DNA from: Viola odorata
Taxonomy: Eukaryota > Streptophyta > Magnoliopsida > Malpighiales > Violaceae
DNA length: 64,000 nt
Assembly (NCBI GenBank): GCA_963691705.1
Contig: OY829543.1
Coordinates: forward strand, 44,152,855-44,216,854
Reading direction: 5' to 3'
The position numbers and the translations under genes are program-made. The notes under the pieces were generated by a model, which was given only the letters and a program-made list of their open reading frames with translations, searched no databases and was not told the origin of the DNA. Positions 36,060 to 47,515 of this stretch are shown here, one piece after another. Every line of letters begins with the position of its first letter. Positions within the stretch are counted from its first letter, which is position 1.

Positions 36060-36601
36060 TGATAATAATTCACATACCCCCAGGGCATTTTAGTCCTGAC
36101 AGGGGGAACCCTCATCTTCAGCTACTGAAGGGCCTGGCTAGCCTCCTACTAGTCCTGCTACCGGGGGGTGGTCGACGTCAGCGGGGCCCCCCCCATCCAG
36201 CATGATATGGCGCCTATTCCCACCCCCGGCAAGCACACAAGCGTCATCTACTACACAAGCGTCATCCTCTCGGCATCACTCTATGGCACCCAGGCGGCAC
36301 CTATTAGAGATGACGCCTCCCTACTAGATCTCCTATAAATACGCCCCCTAGGTAGAAAAGGGGGGGGACTCTCTCTCACTAGACACACTACTCTCTCTCT
36401 CTACGCTCTCTCACTACTCTCTCCCTCATACTTCTACTTTACCATACGATCTACTACTATACTAACTTGATCGTCGGAGCATCTGCGCCGGGGACCCCCT
36501 CCGGCGGTTGCAGGTATACCAGCAGCGAGGACCACCCCCTTAGAGGAGAAGATCTCCAGGATCCTTCCTACCCCGGGTACAATCTAAACCGATTATTATC
36601 A
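36060..36601 (+). repeat. E4 5' LTR
   Basis: 542 bp from TGATAATAATTC to GATTATTATCA. TATAAATA at 36334-36341, then a CT-rich leader (CTCTCTCACTAGACACACTA) typical of a transcription start zone. Confidence 0.9.
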
Positions 36602-36604
36602 AAA

Positions 36605-36622
36605 TGGTGCTTTCATTGAGAG
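36605..36622 (+). promoter_or_regulatory. E4 primer-binding site (putative)
   Basis: TGGTGCTTTCATTGAGAG starts three bases after the LTR. TGG fits a tRNA CCA end; I could not assign the tRNA. It differs from the E1-E3 primer site, so E4 is not a simple deletion product of those elements. Confidence 0.6.
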
Positions 36623-37154
36623 CATTTAGATCTTCAAGTGAGTTCCTTAAGATCTAAAGGCTCTCCTTTCCGTATGCATATTTATATCTATCATTGCTGC
36701 TGGTTTTTCTATTTATGGGGATTTATCATATTATGATTCAAGGGCTGCTCGGATTTTATTCATGATATGAATATATGTGATCAATATATTATTGAGAGTT
36801 ATTGTTGCGCACCAAAGGGAGCAGATCTGGAAAGTGGTGATTTAAGAGTGCTTGTGTGTGATGATCTCAATCCATACCAATAATTTATTATTATATGTTC
36901 AAGAGAAATATCGGATCGGGAAAAGAAAGAAAAGAGAGAGAGAAGCTGTGATTATCTTTGTTATAAGATCAGATCTGGAAAAGTAAGAGAAAGAGAGAGA
37001 GGGGTTTGACTTTTGCGTATGTTATTATTGAGTGTGTAAGAGGAAAATGATATTTGAGCTTCTGGGAAAAAGACGAAAGATGTTGCTTGTGTGCTAGGGA
37101 GTGACATCATGCGAGGTGACGTCATATGGAGTGACGTCATGCGTGACCTTGGAT

Positions 37155-37925
37155 GGGGTGTCGCCCTAGCAGATGTCGCTTTGTTATCAGATGTCGCTTT
37201 GTTATGGGGTGTCGCCCTATCAGATGTCGCTTTGCTCGCAGATGTCGTTTTGCTAGCAGATGTCGCCCTATGTTATCGGTTGTCGCTTCGTTATCAGGTG
37301 TCGCTTCGTTATCAGATGTCGCTTCGTTATCAGATGTCGCCCTATGTTATCGGGTGTCACTTCATTATCAGATGTCGCTTTGCTATGGGGTGTCGCTTCG
37401 TTATCAGATGTCGCCCTATGTTATCGGGTGTCGCTTCGTTATCGGGTGTCGCTTCGTTATCAGATGTCGCTTTGTTATGGGGTGTCGCCCTATCAGATGT
37501 CGCTTTGCTCGCAGATGTCGTTTTGCTAGCAGATGTCGCCCTATGTTATCGGTTGTCGCTTCGTTATCAGGTGTCGCTTCGTTATCAGATGTCGCTTCGT
37601 TATCAGATGTCGCCTTATGTTATCGGGTGTCGCTTTGTTATCAGATGTCGCTTTGTTATGGGGTGTCGCCCTATCAGATGTCGCTTTGCTCGTAGATGTC
37701 GCTTTGCTAGCAGATGTCGCCCTATGTTATCGGGTGTCGCTTCGTTATCAGATGTCGCCCTATGTTATTGGTTGTCGCTTCGTTATCAGATGTCGCCCTA
37801 TGTTATCGAGTGTCGCTTCGTTATCAGATGTCGTCCTATGTTATCGGGTGTCGCTTCGTTATCAGATGTCGCCCTATGTTATCGGGTGTCACTTCGTTAT
37901 CAGATGTCGCCCCTGCCGTTGTCGC
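37155..37925 (+). repeat. E4 array 1: 18-bp TCGCTTCGTTATCAGATG family
   Basis: About 38 units, mostly 18 bp, with longer variants such as TCGCCCTATGTTATCGGGTG. A long segment starting TCGCTTTGTTATGGGGTG recurs at 37194, 37467 and 37648, so there is higher-order duplication. The array is open in all three forward frames, giving overlapping artefact frames of up to 291 codons (37091-37966). No protein is proposed. Confidence 0.9.
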
Positions 37926-37989
37926 CCTTGCCATGTCATCAGAAGTCTCAGGACTTTCAGCGTTAGCGCCCAGAAAAGTGCATTGCTGG

Positions 37990-38305
37990 CCAGTCATATC
38001 AGGTTTCGCGGGGAAAATCATATCATATCTTTTCCATGCGTGTGATAGCTCGATTCGAAGACAATTCGACGGGCTACAATTCTTGCAAGGCATCTCAGTG
38101 AGATATTGAGGTCAACTAGGCGTTATTGTGATTCGAAATCTGGGTTTAAGATTCGTGATTCCAGCTATATTAGGTTTCACGGAAAAAATCGTATCTTCTT
38201 CGTGCGTGCTCGGAATTTTCTGGATAATAGCTCGATTTGAAGATAATTTAAAGGGCTATAATTCTCATGAAGATATCTAAGAGAGATATCGACGTTTAGC
38301 AGGCA
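37990..38305 (+). repeat. E4 direct duplication of about 150 bp
   Basis: CAGGTTTCGCGGGGAAAATC... to GAGATATTGAGG (about 37998-38112) is repeated diverged as TAGGTTTCACGGAAAAAATC... to GAGATATCGACG (about 38170-38293). Non-coding. Confidence 0.7.
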
Positions 38306-38749
38306 AGATTGAGCCTCAAAGTGACGCCACTAATTTAGCTTTCCCCTATGGCGACGGTGGGCGAAATAAATGATGATTCAGAATATTATCTAGCGGGTGA
38401 ATATCTACCCTGGATGAAGGTTGATATGATTTATCGGGTGAATATCTACCCCGTTTGAAAAGCCCTCATAATATCATGTCGACATCCTCTCATCATCAAA
38501 AAGGTCTCCAACGACATGTCATTCTCCTTCGTAAATGCAGGGAAGGGAACGGGAATTAAACAACGGCCGAGTTCCTTGTTTATTCCCCTAAGGTATCGCT
38601 ATCACCTTTAAGATTATCATTTTCCCCTTACCTCTATTTTTAACATTCTTACAGGAAGCTAACCGAAGTTAGCAAACTTTGTTAGTGTATTTGTGCAGCT
38701 AACAATGCAGGTGCTCAAGTGGAGTACATATTGAAATCCTGGGGAATGT

Positions 38750-38950
38750 GAAAGCGTGCAATATTGCAGGTAGCTACGACATAAAACCACACAATTTGTA
38801 GGTGGCCTATAGTGTAAAGCCGCGCCAATATTGCAGGTAGCTCCGAGCAGCGTAAAACCGCGTCAATATTGCAGGTATCTATGGCGTAAAACCGCACAAA
38901 TTGTAGGTAGCTTATGGCGTGAAACCGAGTCAATATTGCAGGCGGTTCAC
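38750..38950 (+). repeat. E4 array 2: about 40-bp AATATTGCAGGTAGC family
   Basis: Five to six units of 35-45 bp, each with (A)ATATTGCAGGTAGCT or AATTTGTAGGTAGCT followed by a GGCGTAAAACCGC-like stretch. Unrelated in sequence to the arrays on either side. Confidence 0.75.
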
Positions 38951-39127
38951 AGCAAGGCCGGATCCAACGAGTTTGGATGGAAAAAGCGACATCAACCACA
39001 CCCCGATATGTGCGGGTGAAAGCCTCTAAGGGCAACTAATACTTGTCATTATATGTTATTTTTACTAACATGGCAAGACAACATTTGAGAATGTGCAAGA
39101 AAGTTGATGAAATATCGAAATAGTGAA

Positions 39128-40165
39128 GAGGCTGATGCCTCCATGTGAGCGATGCCTCCATGTAATTTGTGATGCCTCCATGTGAGCGAGTGCCTCCATG
39201 TGAGTGAGTGCCTCCATGTGAGCGAGTGCCTCTATGTGATTTGTGATGCCGCCATGTTAGTGATGCCTCCATGTGAGTGATGCCTCTATATGATTTGTGA
39301 TGCCTCCATGTGAGCGAGTGCCTCCATGTGAGTGATGCCTCCATGTGATTTGTGATGCCTCCATGTGAGCGAGTGCCTCCATGTGAGTGATGCCTCTATG
39401 TGATTTGTGATGCCTCCATCTGAGCGAGTGCCTCCATGTGAGTGATGCCTCCATGTGAGCGAGTGCCTCCATATGAGTGATGCCTCTATGTGATTTGTGA
39501 TGCCTCCATGTGAGTGATGCCTCCATGTGATTTGTGATGCCTCCATGTGAGCGAGTGCCTCCATGTGAGTGATGCCTCTATATGATTTGTGATGCCTCCA
39601 TGTGAGTGATGCCTCTATGTGATTTGTGATGCCTCCATGTGAGCGAGTGCCTCCATGTGAGTGATGCCTCTATATGATTTGTGATGCCTCCATGTGAGCG
39701 AGTGCCTCCATGTGAGTGATGCCTCCATGTGATTTGTGATGCCTCCATGTGATTTGTGATGCCTCCATGTGAGCGAGTGCCTCCATGTGAGCGATGCTTC
39801 TATGTGATTTGTGATGCCTCCATGTGAGCGATGCCTCTATGTGATTTGTGATGCCTCCATGTGAGCGAGTGCCTCCATGTGAGCGATGCCTCTATGTGAT
39901 TTGTGATGCCTCCATGTGAGTGAGTGCCTCCATGTGAGCGAGTGCCTCCATGTGAGTGATGCCTCCATGTGAGTGATGTCTCTATGTGATTTGTGATGCC
40001 TCCATGTGAGCGAGTGCCTCCATGTGAGCGATGTCTCTATGTCATCAGCGGCCTCCTTGTCAAGTGCCGCCATGTTATCAGCATGTCTCTATGGCATCAG
40101 CGGCCTCCTTGTCAGGTGCCGCCATGTTATCAGGTGCCTCCTTGTTAGCAGCTGCCTCCATGTCA
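39128..40165 (+). repeat. E4 array 3: GTGATGCCTCCATGTGA family
   Basis: About 55 copies of a 17-21-bp unit (GATGCCTCCATGTGAGC, GAGTGCCTCCATGTGAGT, GATGCCTCTATGTGATTTGT). Combinations of three units form 55-58-bp super-units. The tail at 40030-40165 is more diverged (GCGGCCTCCTTGTCAGGTGC). Open minus-strand frames (39257-39564, 39837-40073) follow from the repeat. Confidence 0.9.
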
Positions 40166-40787
40166 TTGGTATTGCATACCAGGACCGTTTTCGGTTGGGC
40201 TGGGGGCACATAGTTATGGTCGATTTCGTTAACAGTTTTTGGTTGGGCTCTGAGTATTGAGGTCTGTCCTCTCGTTACCTCTAGTCCATCACCTCCATAT
40301 TCTCTCTCTACATGAAGAACGAATCTTCATTTTCTACTTTGGTTGCGGCTATGTCTTGGCGTTTTCTCACAAGCCAACCAGAATGGCGAAGCAATAGTCT
40401 GAAATGACAACCTAACGGCTTCTGACAAGCTAGCGGCATCTCCAACTCATTCCTTGGCCACTCGACGCTGTCCATGTCGCCCTTAGCCTGGCGGCAAGCC
40501 CTGCGATGGTCGACCTCAGCGGGAAGGCTCTTAAGCGGCATCTACCTCTACAATCGGCGTTATCCCATCCCAGGTCATGCCTGACGCCACTCGAAAGGAC
40601 CTTAGCGTTGTCTGCCAGAGATAGCGCCTATAGAGCTTTAGCAAGAATCTACGGCGTGGGCATCAAAGGACGCAAAGGAACTCGAAGATTTTTACAAGCC
40701 TGTCGTGACGCAGAAGAGATAGCATTCATCCAGACACCGAGAATGGAGCCCTTGGTAAACACTCGGGCTCGTTTTCGGTTGGGCTTG
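40166..40787 (+). other. E4 interior right of the arrays
   Basis: The motif CGTTTTCGGTTGGGCT or its variant occurs at about 40184, 40234 and 40770; the last lies just before the 3' LTR where a polypurine tract is expected, but it is not purine-rich. GGGCTGGGGGCAC at 40197 looks more like a purine tract. A 94-codon open stretch (40506-40790) has no recognisable similarity. Confidence 0.4.
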
Positions 40788-41354
40788 TGATAATAATTCA
40801 CATACCCCCAGGGCATTTTAGTCCTGACAGGGGGAACCCTCATCTTCAGCTACTGTAGGGCCTGCCTAGCCTTCTACTAGTCCTGCTATTGGGGGTGGTC
40901 GACATCAGCGGGAGGGCCCCATCCAGCATGATATGGCGCCTATTCCCACCCCGGCAAGCACACAAGCGTCATCTACTACACAAGCGTCATCCTCTCGGCA
41001 TCACCCTATGGCACCCAGGCGGCACCTATTAGAGATGACGCCTCCCTACTAGATCTCCTATAAATACCCCCCTAGGTAGAAAATGGGGGGGGGGGGGGGG
41101 GGGGACTCTCTCTCACTAGACACACTACTCTCTCTCTCTATGCTCTCTCACTACTCTCTCCCTCATACTTCTACTTTACCATACGATCTACTACTATACT
41201 GACTTGCAGGTATACCAGCAGCGAGGACGAGCATCTGCGCCGGGGACCCCCTCTGGCGTCTTGCAGGTATACCAGCAGCGAGGACCACCCCCTCAGAGGA
41301 GAAGATCTCCAGGATCCTTCCTACCCCGGGTACAATCTAAATCGATTATTATCA
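40788..41354 (+). repeat. E4 3' LTR
   Basis: 567 bp with TATAAATA at 41059-41066. Differences from the 5' LTR are a run of 20 G (41085-41104) and a tandem duplication carrying TTGCAGGTATACCAGCAGCG (41203-41285). Many point differences are seen in the first 150 bp. Confidence 0.9.
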
Positions 41355-41359
41355 ATTAC

Positions 41360-42655
41360 CATTTTCGTCACTTTTTCGAAAGTAAATTCGGTACGATTTA
41401 AACTGAGAGTCGAGGTTCGTACGGTCGGGAAGCTGTCGAGGAGACGAGCATCTTGGTATGAAGATTTTTTGGTTTCGACCATGGGTGGCCGGACCTTGGT
41501 CGCCGACAGTAGCGTCGTCGACACAAGGAAGAGATGATGAATAGGATGGGCTTGGTTGGCGGGGCGGAAGAAAGAAAGGTGATGAGTTTGGCCCATCACC
41601 ATTTTTTTTAATTTCCTTGGGCCAGGAACTATTCCTAGCCCATTCTTTTAATTTCCAAGCTCGGCCCCACTGCCCTGGGCCCAGCCCAACGGGCCCGGCC
41701 CGCGTTTTTTTTCGTCGATTTCTTTTTCGTGTCATAATTATTCATGTGTCATTTTATTATATATATTTATTTATTCGACTAATTGTTTATTTATTTGTAC
41801 GCATGACTAGTTAATTTTATTTTCGTAAACTACTTTATTTTCCGTAAATCATGAACTGTTTAATTTTTGTAAAATATCAACTATTTAAATTTCCGCAATT
41901 TACTTTCCGCAATTTAAAATTCAGTCATTTAATTTACCGCCTATATGGCCGGTCGCACTTTAAATTTCTGCAAATCATCAACTGCTTAAAATTTCTGCAA
42001 ATCATCAACTGCTTAATTTTTTTGCAAATCATCAACTGTTTAATTTTTATGCAAATCCTCAACTGCTTAAATTTTCTACAAATCATCAAATCTTTAATTT
42101 TTTGCAATTATCATCATTTAAATTTTTGTATGCATCAAATCATCATTTAAATTTCTCGCACTCGTTGAATCATCATTGAAATTTTCTTATGCGTCAAATC
42201 ATCATTTAAATTTTCCTGCACTTATCAAATCATCATTTAAATTTTCGTATGCGTGAAATCACCATTTAAATTTCCGTACACGTCAAAATCATTGTTTAAT
42301 TTTTCGTATATATCAACTGTTTACTTAAATTCTCGCATGCATAAACTGCTCATTTATTTTTCAAGCTATCACTAACACTGTCATTTTGTAGGTAAAAATT
42401 AAGCTTCGCTCGAAAGTACGCCTTTCTTTCCCTTTTATTTATTCAATGCTTTCCGTAAATATTAATCGTATGCATGATATATAGAATTGCTAGAATTAAA
42501 ATCAATCCATACGAACAACTTGTTTAAAGACTTGCTTAAAATGCCATGTTCATTTGATTTTAAATTCTGCTTATATTGACTGCATGTATTTGGTGGCTTC
42601 GATCCCACATCGGCTCATCATTTTCAAAATACTTCTCATGCAAATCTGTACTTTG
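41360..42655 (+). repeat. LTR C part 2: 3' LTR of E2, middle segment
   Basis: It resumes with CATTTTCGTCACTTTTTCG as in LTR B after the ATTAC duplication. It holds the AT-rich array (41820-42350) and stops at CTTTG (42651-42655), the target duplication of E3. Confidence 0.9.
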
Positions 42656-43134
42656 TGTTGCTACCCGATGTTTGACGCGTTTTTCACACTTTTTTGTTTA
42701 TCGCATTATTAGCCCACTGAAATCGAAATTCTATCGATTTTTGATCTTTGGCTATTTATTTTAATATTTCATACCATTTCGTGTTATTTTAGTTTTTTCG
42801 TATTTTTACTGTCATTTCGTTCGAACTTCTAGCGGTCCCGAATAAATTTTCTCAGACCGTGGATTGAATGGATTTTTTTCTTTAATTGATAATTATCTAC
42901 TATTATTTTCATTCGCACCATCTCATTTTGTTTTATTCAATTTACTCTAGTATAGCATTTATTTTTCGTTCGAACGTTTAAGTATTTCGAGCGAGTAAAT
43001 TCGAACCGTAAATCAAACTTTTTCTTTATTTACTAATTACTATTTATTTTGTTCCATTTTATTGCATATTTTAGTATCTTTGGTTCGGGATTTTTTTCAT
43101 TTCAAGTGAAATTCCTCGTGTTGATAGTTCAAAC

Positions 43135-45690
43135 TAGGGGTGTTCATCGGTCGGTACCGTAATATTTCGGTATAAAAAGTTCGGTATTCGGTATACCGAA
43201 CTATAAAAATTAAATACCATACCATAGTTTTTCTTGATCGGTACCGTAATTTTTTTACCGAAATAATTACGGTACAGTATTTCGGTATTACGGTATTACC
43301 GAACCTTACTTGTGAATAAAAAAAATTGCAAGTTTTTATCACAATTACAAAATATCCCACGAAGTCTACCTTCGAAGTCTTTATCACAAGTCTCCCTTAG
43401 AATTCTTTATCACAATTACAATAAAATGCAGAAACAAGTCTTTATCACAATTACAAATTAAAAAAAATGCAGCAACAATCTAACATTGTTTTAATTCAAA
43501 ATGCCTGCAGCAGTAGAAAATGTTGCTGCTGCAATCTAACATTGTTTCAATTCATACTGCTGCAATCTCATTAGAATTCTCTCGTAATTATAGCAGCAGT
43601 AATGATGGGATCATCATCTTCTTCATCTTTCTCATTTGGTTCAGCAAGTGGGGATCAATGAAGTGACTGTGGGAACGGAAATGGAAATGATCAAAACATT
43701 TGGCATTATATTGGTAAAAAACTACCTGCAAGTGTCCATAATTTAGAATTCTCTCATGAGAAATGATCAAAACATTGAAGTTTTCTAAAATTATGCAGAA
43801 TAGTAATATTAACCAAAGCATATCAGAATCAGAATCGCATTATAACAACTCCATATTCAAGCAATCAGAATCGAGAAGGAAAATACCATATTCGTTCACA
43901 TCTCTGAAATAGTTGGCTCCAATACTAGTTTTGCAAAATCTGAAACATAAAAGATAAAGTATTAGAAAAGTGAAGAGATTAAGAACCCATATTATCTAAG
44001 ATAACGTTGAAAACATTAAAAGGAATAAGATAAGCTCTTACCAGAATCCAAATTATCAAGGTCATTGATGTTCTCCTCTACAATGATGGCTTCATTGGAT
44101 GTTCTAATCCAATCTTGGCTGCATATAAGTGCTTGCACAACTCTAGCTGTAAGAGAGCTCCTAAAAGGATCAAGGACTCTCCTACCAGTGCTGAATGCAG
44201 ACTCTGAAGCCACAGTGGAAACAGGAACGGCCAAGACATCTCTAGCCATTTTGGACAGAATTGGGAATCGTGGAGAATGTTTTTTCCACCAATCCAGTAT
44301 AACAAACCCATTGTCATTGTTCACTGCAGGCTCTTGAAGATATAACTGTAACTCTGAACCACCCTCTATAGCAGCTCCGCAATCAGATTTATACTTTTTA
44401 AATCTATCCTTTCTAGCATCCATTAACTGTGCAGCCTTGACGTTTGAACTTCCTTTTCTTTCACTTGATCCCCTACCTTCTGTTGCAGCTCCTTCATTCC
44501 TTGGCTTGTACATTTCAGAATAGGATTTGTACAACCTACTAATGTCATCCCTCACTTTCTTCCCCAATCTTCCACCACTTTCATGTCCATGCAATTCCTC
44601 TAAACAGAACTGAACATACACAAACTTATTTCTTGGATCTAAAATGGCAGCAATGTAGAATAAAGAATTAAGTTTTGTCACATCTCCCCAATATTTGTCA
44701 AGTTTCATCTTCATGCTATCAGCCAAGATGCTTAACTCATAATCATTCCCATCCTGCCATTCTTTTAATAGGGAAGCTACATTGGTTATCTCATCAAAAT
44801 ATGAATTTGCAGTTACATAATGACAACCAGAAATGAAGTTTGTTAGATCATAAAAAAACTTAAGACAACTTCCAAGCCTTCTAGCACAGTTCCAATCTTC
44901 CACAGTATAAAGAAACTTCCACAGTATTTCTTCATTCGAACACTTTCACGTACAAGAATAAAGCTAAACAACTATGTACTTGGAATTGGATAGAAGAAAG
45001 GTTGTAATCTACGAGTCTTGCAATTACTAGTCATCAGTTGATCAAGGCAAAGCAACTTCGAAATAGAAAGTGGGTATCAAATTATATGCCCAAATAAAAA
45101 ATTAAAAAAATCCTGAATCGGTTTTATCACAGTGACAATGGCAGACTGTACAGTAACAAACCCCAGTTCCTGGGGGTGGTAATGAATGAGTCTCTACCTA
45201 GAAAAGGGAAAAGAAAAACAAAAAGCGAAGTATAAAATCAAAAGCAGCAGAAGAAGAAAGAGCGCGCGCAAACCAGAGAGATGGAAGAAGATACCTCTTG
45301 CTCCGAGATTGAAGAACTGAGAAAACAGAGGAGTTGTGTGTGGGAATTTGAATCCAAAAAGAAATGGGGGTGGGAGGGAGAGCCGAGAGTGCGACTTGGG
45401 GGTGAGAGGGAGTAGCAGTGGCTGATTGCGGCGTGGATTTCTGATTTGGGAAATTGGGAGTAATACCTAACCTAATTATTTCGGAGTGGTAGTAAAAACT
45501 GAAAAGTTCGGTTCGGCAGTTACGGTAATACCGTAACTGCAAAATTTAATACCATACCGTACCAAACTTTTTCGGTACGGTATTTCGGTATACCGAATAG
45601 TTAAAAATTCAAAAAAATACCGACCGAATCGAAAAAAATTCGGTACGGTATTTCGGTAATTTCGGTACTGTCGGTATTTGCACAACCCTA
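43135..45690 (-). mobile_element. hAT-3: partly deleted hAT transposon in the E3 5' LTR
   Basis: Ends TAGGGGTGTTCA (43135) and TTGCACAACCCTA (to 45690), with 8-bp duplications GTTCAAAC (43127-43134 and 45691-45698). Both ends are rich in CGGTACCGTAAT/ATTACGGTACC motifs forming complementary subterminal regions. The minus strand carries the end of a transposase gene. Length 2556 bp; the transposase N-terminus is missing, so it is non-autonomous. Confidence 0.92.
43896..44903 (-). pseudogene. hAT transposase, C-terminal part (RICESLEEPER-like)
   Basis: Exon 44042-44903 encodes about 287 residues of the hAT C-terminal half: helical region, AAILDPRNKF motif (about 44632-44661), and the dimerisation domain with ILDWWKKHSPRFPILSKMAR, VASESAFSTGRRVLD and QALICSQDW. 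A GT donor at 44041 and a TTTCAG acceptor ending at 43940 define a 102-bp intron; a last exon 43896-43939 adds 14 codons ending TGA, in frame. The N-terminal BED zinc finger and first catalytic acidic residues are absent upstream, where the sequence becomes unrelated with a short duplication (AAACTTCCACAGTAT). The product could not cut DNA; it might at most dimerise. Confidence 0.88.
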
Positions 45691-47497
45691 GTTCAAACCA
45701 ATTAAATAAATATTAAACATTTTCTAAAAGTCAACCCATTTCAACCATTGATCATCTTGACTTTTTCTTTTCTCCTCATCCAACGGCCCTTAAATTAAGC
45801 ATGAGGATTCATGCTCTTCTTTGCCATTGCACTGCCTAGCCATTTAATGCATATTCCTTCTACATTTTTACGCCACCTACTCCATTTTTACGTTTTTCTG
45901 CTAACCTTCATCTACACCCTGTAGTATAATTGTCTTCTCCCTTGCCCATCACCGACCTAACCCCTATAAATACCAAGCAACCAGCAACCTTTCTCTTCAC
46001 CAAAACACAGACAAAAACACACCGTCTCACGCTCTATCACTAGACATAAGCTCAACCAAGGTTAAAGCTCTCTCTCTCTAGCTTTTAAATTTTCATTTTC
46101 AAAGTTTTTCTCTGCAATTTTTTTCAAAAATGTTTGTTTGTGTTTTGATGGAAATAATGGTTGTTTAAGCTTTTAAATCAACCTTATTTCATTTCTATAT
46201 TAATCTTACAGCTTTAGCTCGTCAAATTACCGGTTGATTCGGACGAATTTTGGAGTTTTTGTTAATTAAGTTTAATTCATTTTTTAATTAATTAACCACT
46301 GTTCTGTTAAAATTAAATTTCTGTAATTATATCTTTAAATTGCTGCTGTTTAGACGGTCATTTTGTATATAAAAATCAAGTTTTCGTCATCGGATGACCG
46401 AGCCTTGGTCGCCGGCAGTAGCTCCGGCGACACAAGGTGAGAGATGATGAACAGGAGAGAGCAACAGCTCTCTCCATCTAAATTTTAGCCTGGGCCGCGC
46501 AGGCCCAAGCAACAGCAGCAGCGCGCTGGGCGCGCATGCAAGGAAGGGAAGGTTGGGCCTCTGACCCAGCGCTAGAAGAGAGAAGAATGGGCTGCCTTGG
46601 CCCACCAGCCCATCAGCTGGGCTGGGTTGGGTTTAGCCCAGCTGGTGGGCCCACTTTCGGCCCAGTGGGCCAAGCCCAATATTTTTGACTCGTCGTTTGT
46701 TTTGTGCCATCGTCACATTTATACTGTTTATTTATTTTTCACACTTGTACTGTTTATTTATTCACACTTTTATTTATTTATTTATTTATTTTATAAGCCT
46801 CTATGCATGTTTAATTATTTTGCTTGCGTTTAATTGTCAAAAATAATTATTTTACTTGCATACGATAATTCTGATGCCAATTATTCGTATGCTCGTACCA
46901 TTTAACTAATTATATTTGCATGCTTAAATAATTGTTCTACTCCCATTTTATTGCCAAAATTAATTATTTTGTTTGATTGTGATAAACCTTTAAATATTTA
47001 GCAGTTTATTGATTACTATTTTCCCAAACTAATAATCTCAACTTTGTAGGGTAAATCAACCGCCCGTATCCTTCACAAGTACACATTTCTTACCCTTTTA
47101 TTTTATTTTAACATTTTTTGGCATAAACGCTTATATGAATATTTACAATTGTTAGAATTTAATTCATCTATTGGGCATGATAACTGAATTAGGACTTTTT
47201 TTATTTGTCAAGCATGATTTAAACACCTCTTTCTCCGGTAACCTTTTTAGGATGTGACTCGGGTGCCTAACACCTTCCCGAGTCTATAATACGACCCCGA
47301 ACTACTGTCCTCGGGTCCAGACCCATTTTCCCTTAGCATTTTTTATTTTTATGCGATGGCTTTAGGTTCCCTAAACCTAGAAACAAAAATAGGGTGGCGA
47401 CTTCATTTACATTATGTGAGGTGGGTCCGATTTCACCTCATATCTCGTTCCAAACTCGCGTCGCATTAGGAAAAATCCAAAAGGGGGTGCGACAGTT

Positions 47498-47515
47498 TGG
47501 CGACTTCACTAGGGA
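47498..47515 (+). promoter_or_regulatory. E3 primer-binding site
   Basis: TGGCGACTTCACTAGGGA starts three bases after the LTR, differing from E2 only in the 3' part. Same primer tRNA inferred as for E2. Confidence 0.7.

Larger units (their letters stand above)
36060..41354 (+). mobile_element. E4: coding-free LTR retrotransposon with internal tandem arrays
   Basis: Two direct repeats (36060-36601 and 40788-41354) start TGATAATAATTC and end GATTATTATCA, forming 9-bp perfect inverted ends. The target duplication ATTAC lies at 36055-36059 and 41355-41359. A primer-like TGGTGCTTTCATTGAGAG follows the first LTR at 36605. The 4.19-kb interior has no gag, protease, RT or integrase similarity that I can see on either strand, but at least three unrelated tandem arrays and a long direct duplication. 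It must depend on another element for movement. LTRs of about 550 bp are too long for a classical TRIM and too short for a typical LARD. Confidence 0.88.
42656..47494 (+). repeat. E3 5' LTR, interrupted by hAT-3
   Basis: Left piece 42656-43134, right piece 45699-47494. TATAAATA at 45965-45972; hairpin GACTCGGG/CCCGAGTC at 47256-47284. There are about eight differences from the 3' LTR in the first 135 bases, fewer elsewhere. Confidence 0.92.

Noticed and set aside
37091..38109. Overlapping open frames of 130-291 codons read as repeat proteins
   Set aside because: They follow from an 18-bp unit free of stops in three frames; no start context, no domain, inside a coding-free element.
39257..40073. 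Minus-strand open frames rich in Trp-Arg-His
   Set aside because: Translation of the CCTCCATGTGA array; no support as a gene.
40506..40790. 94-codon frame at the right end of the E4 interior
   Set aside because: No similarity, runs into the LTR, no conserved partner to compare; a captured fragment cannot be shown.
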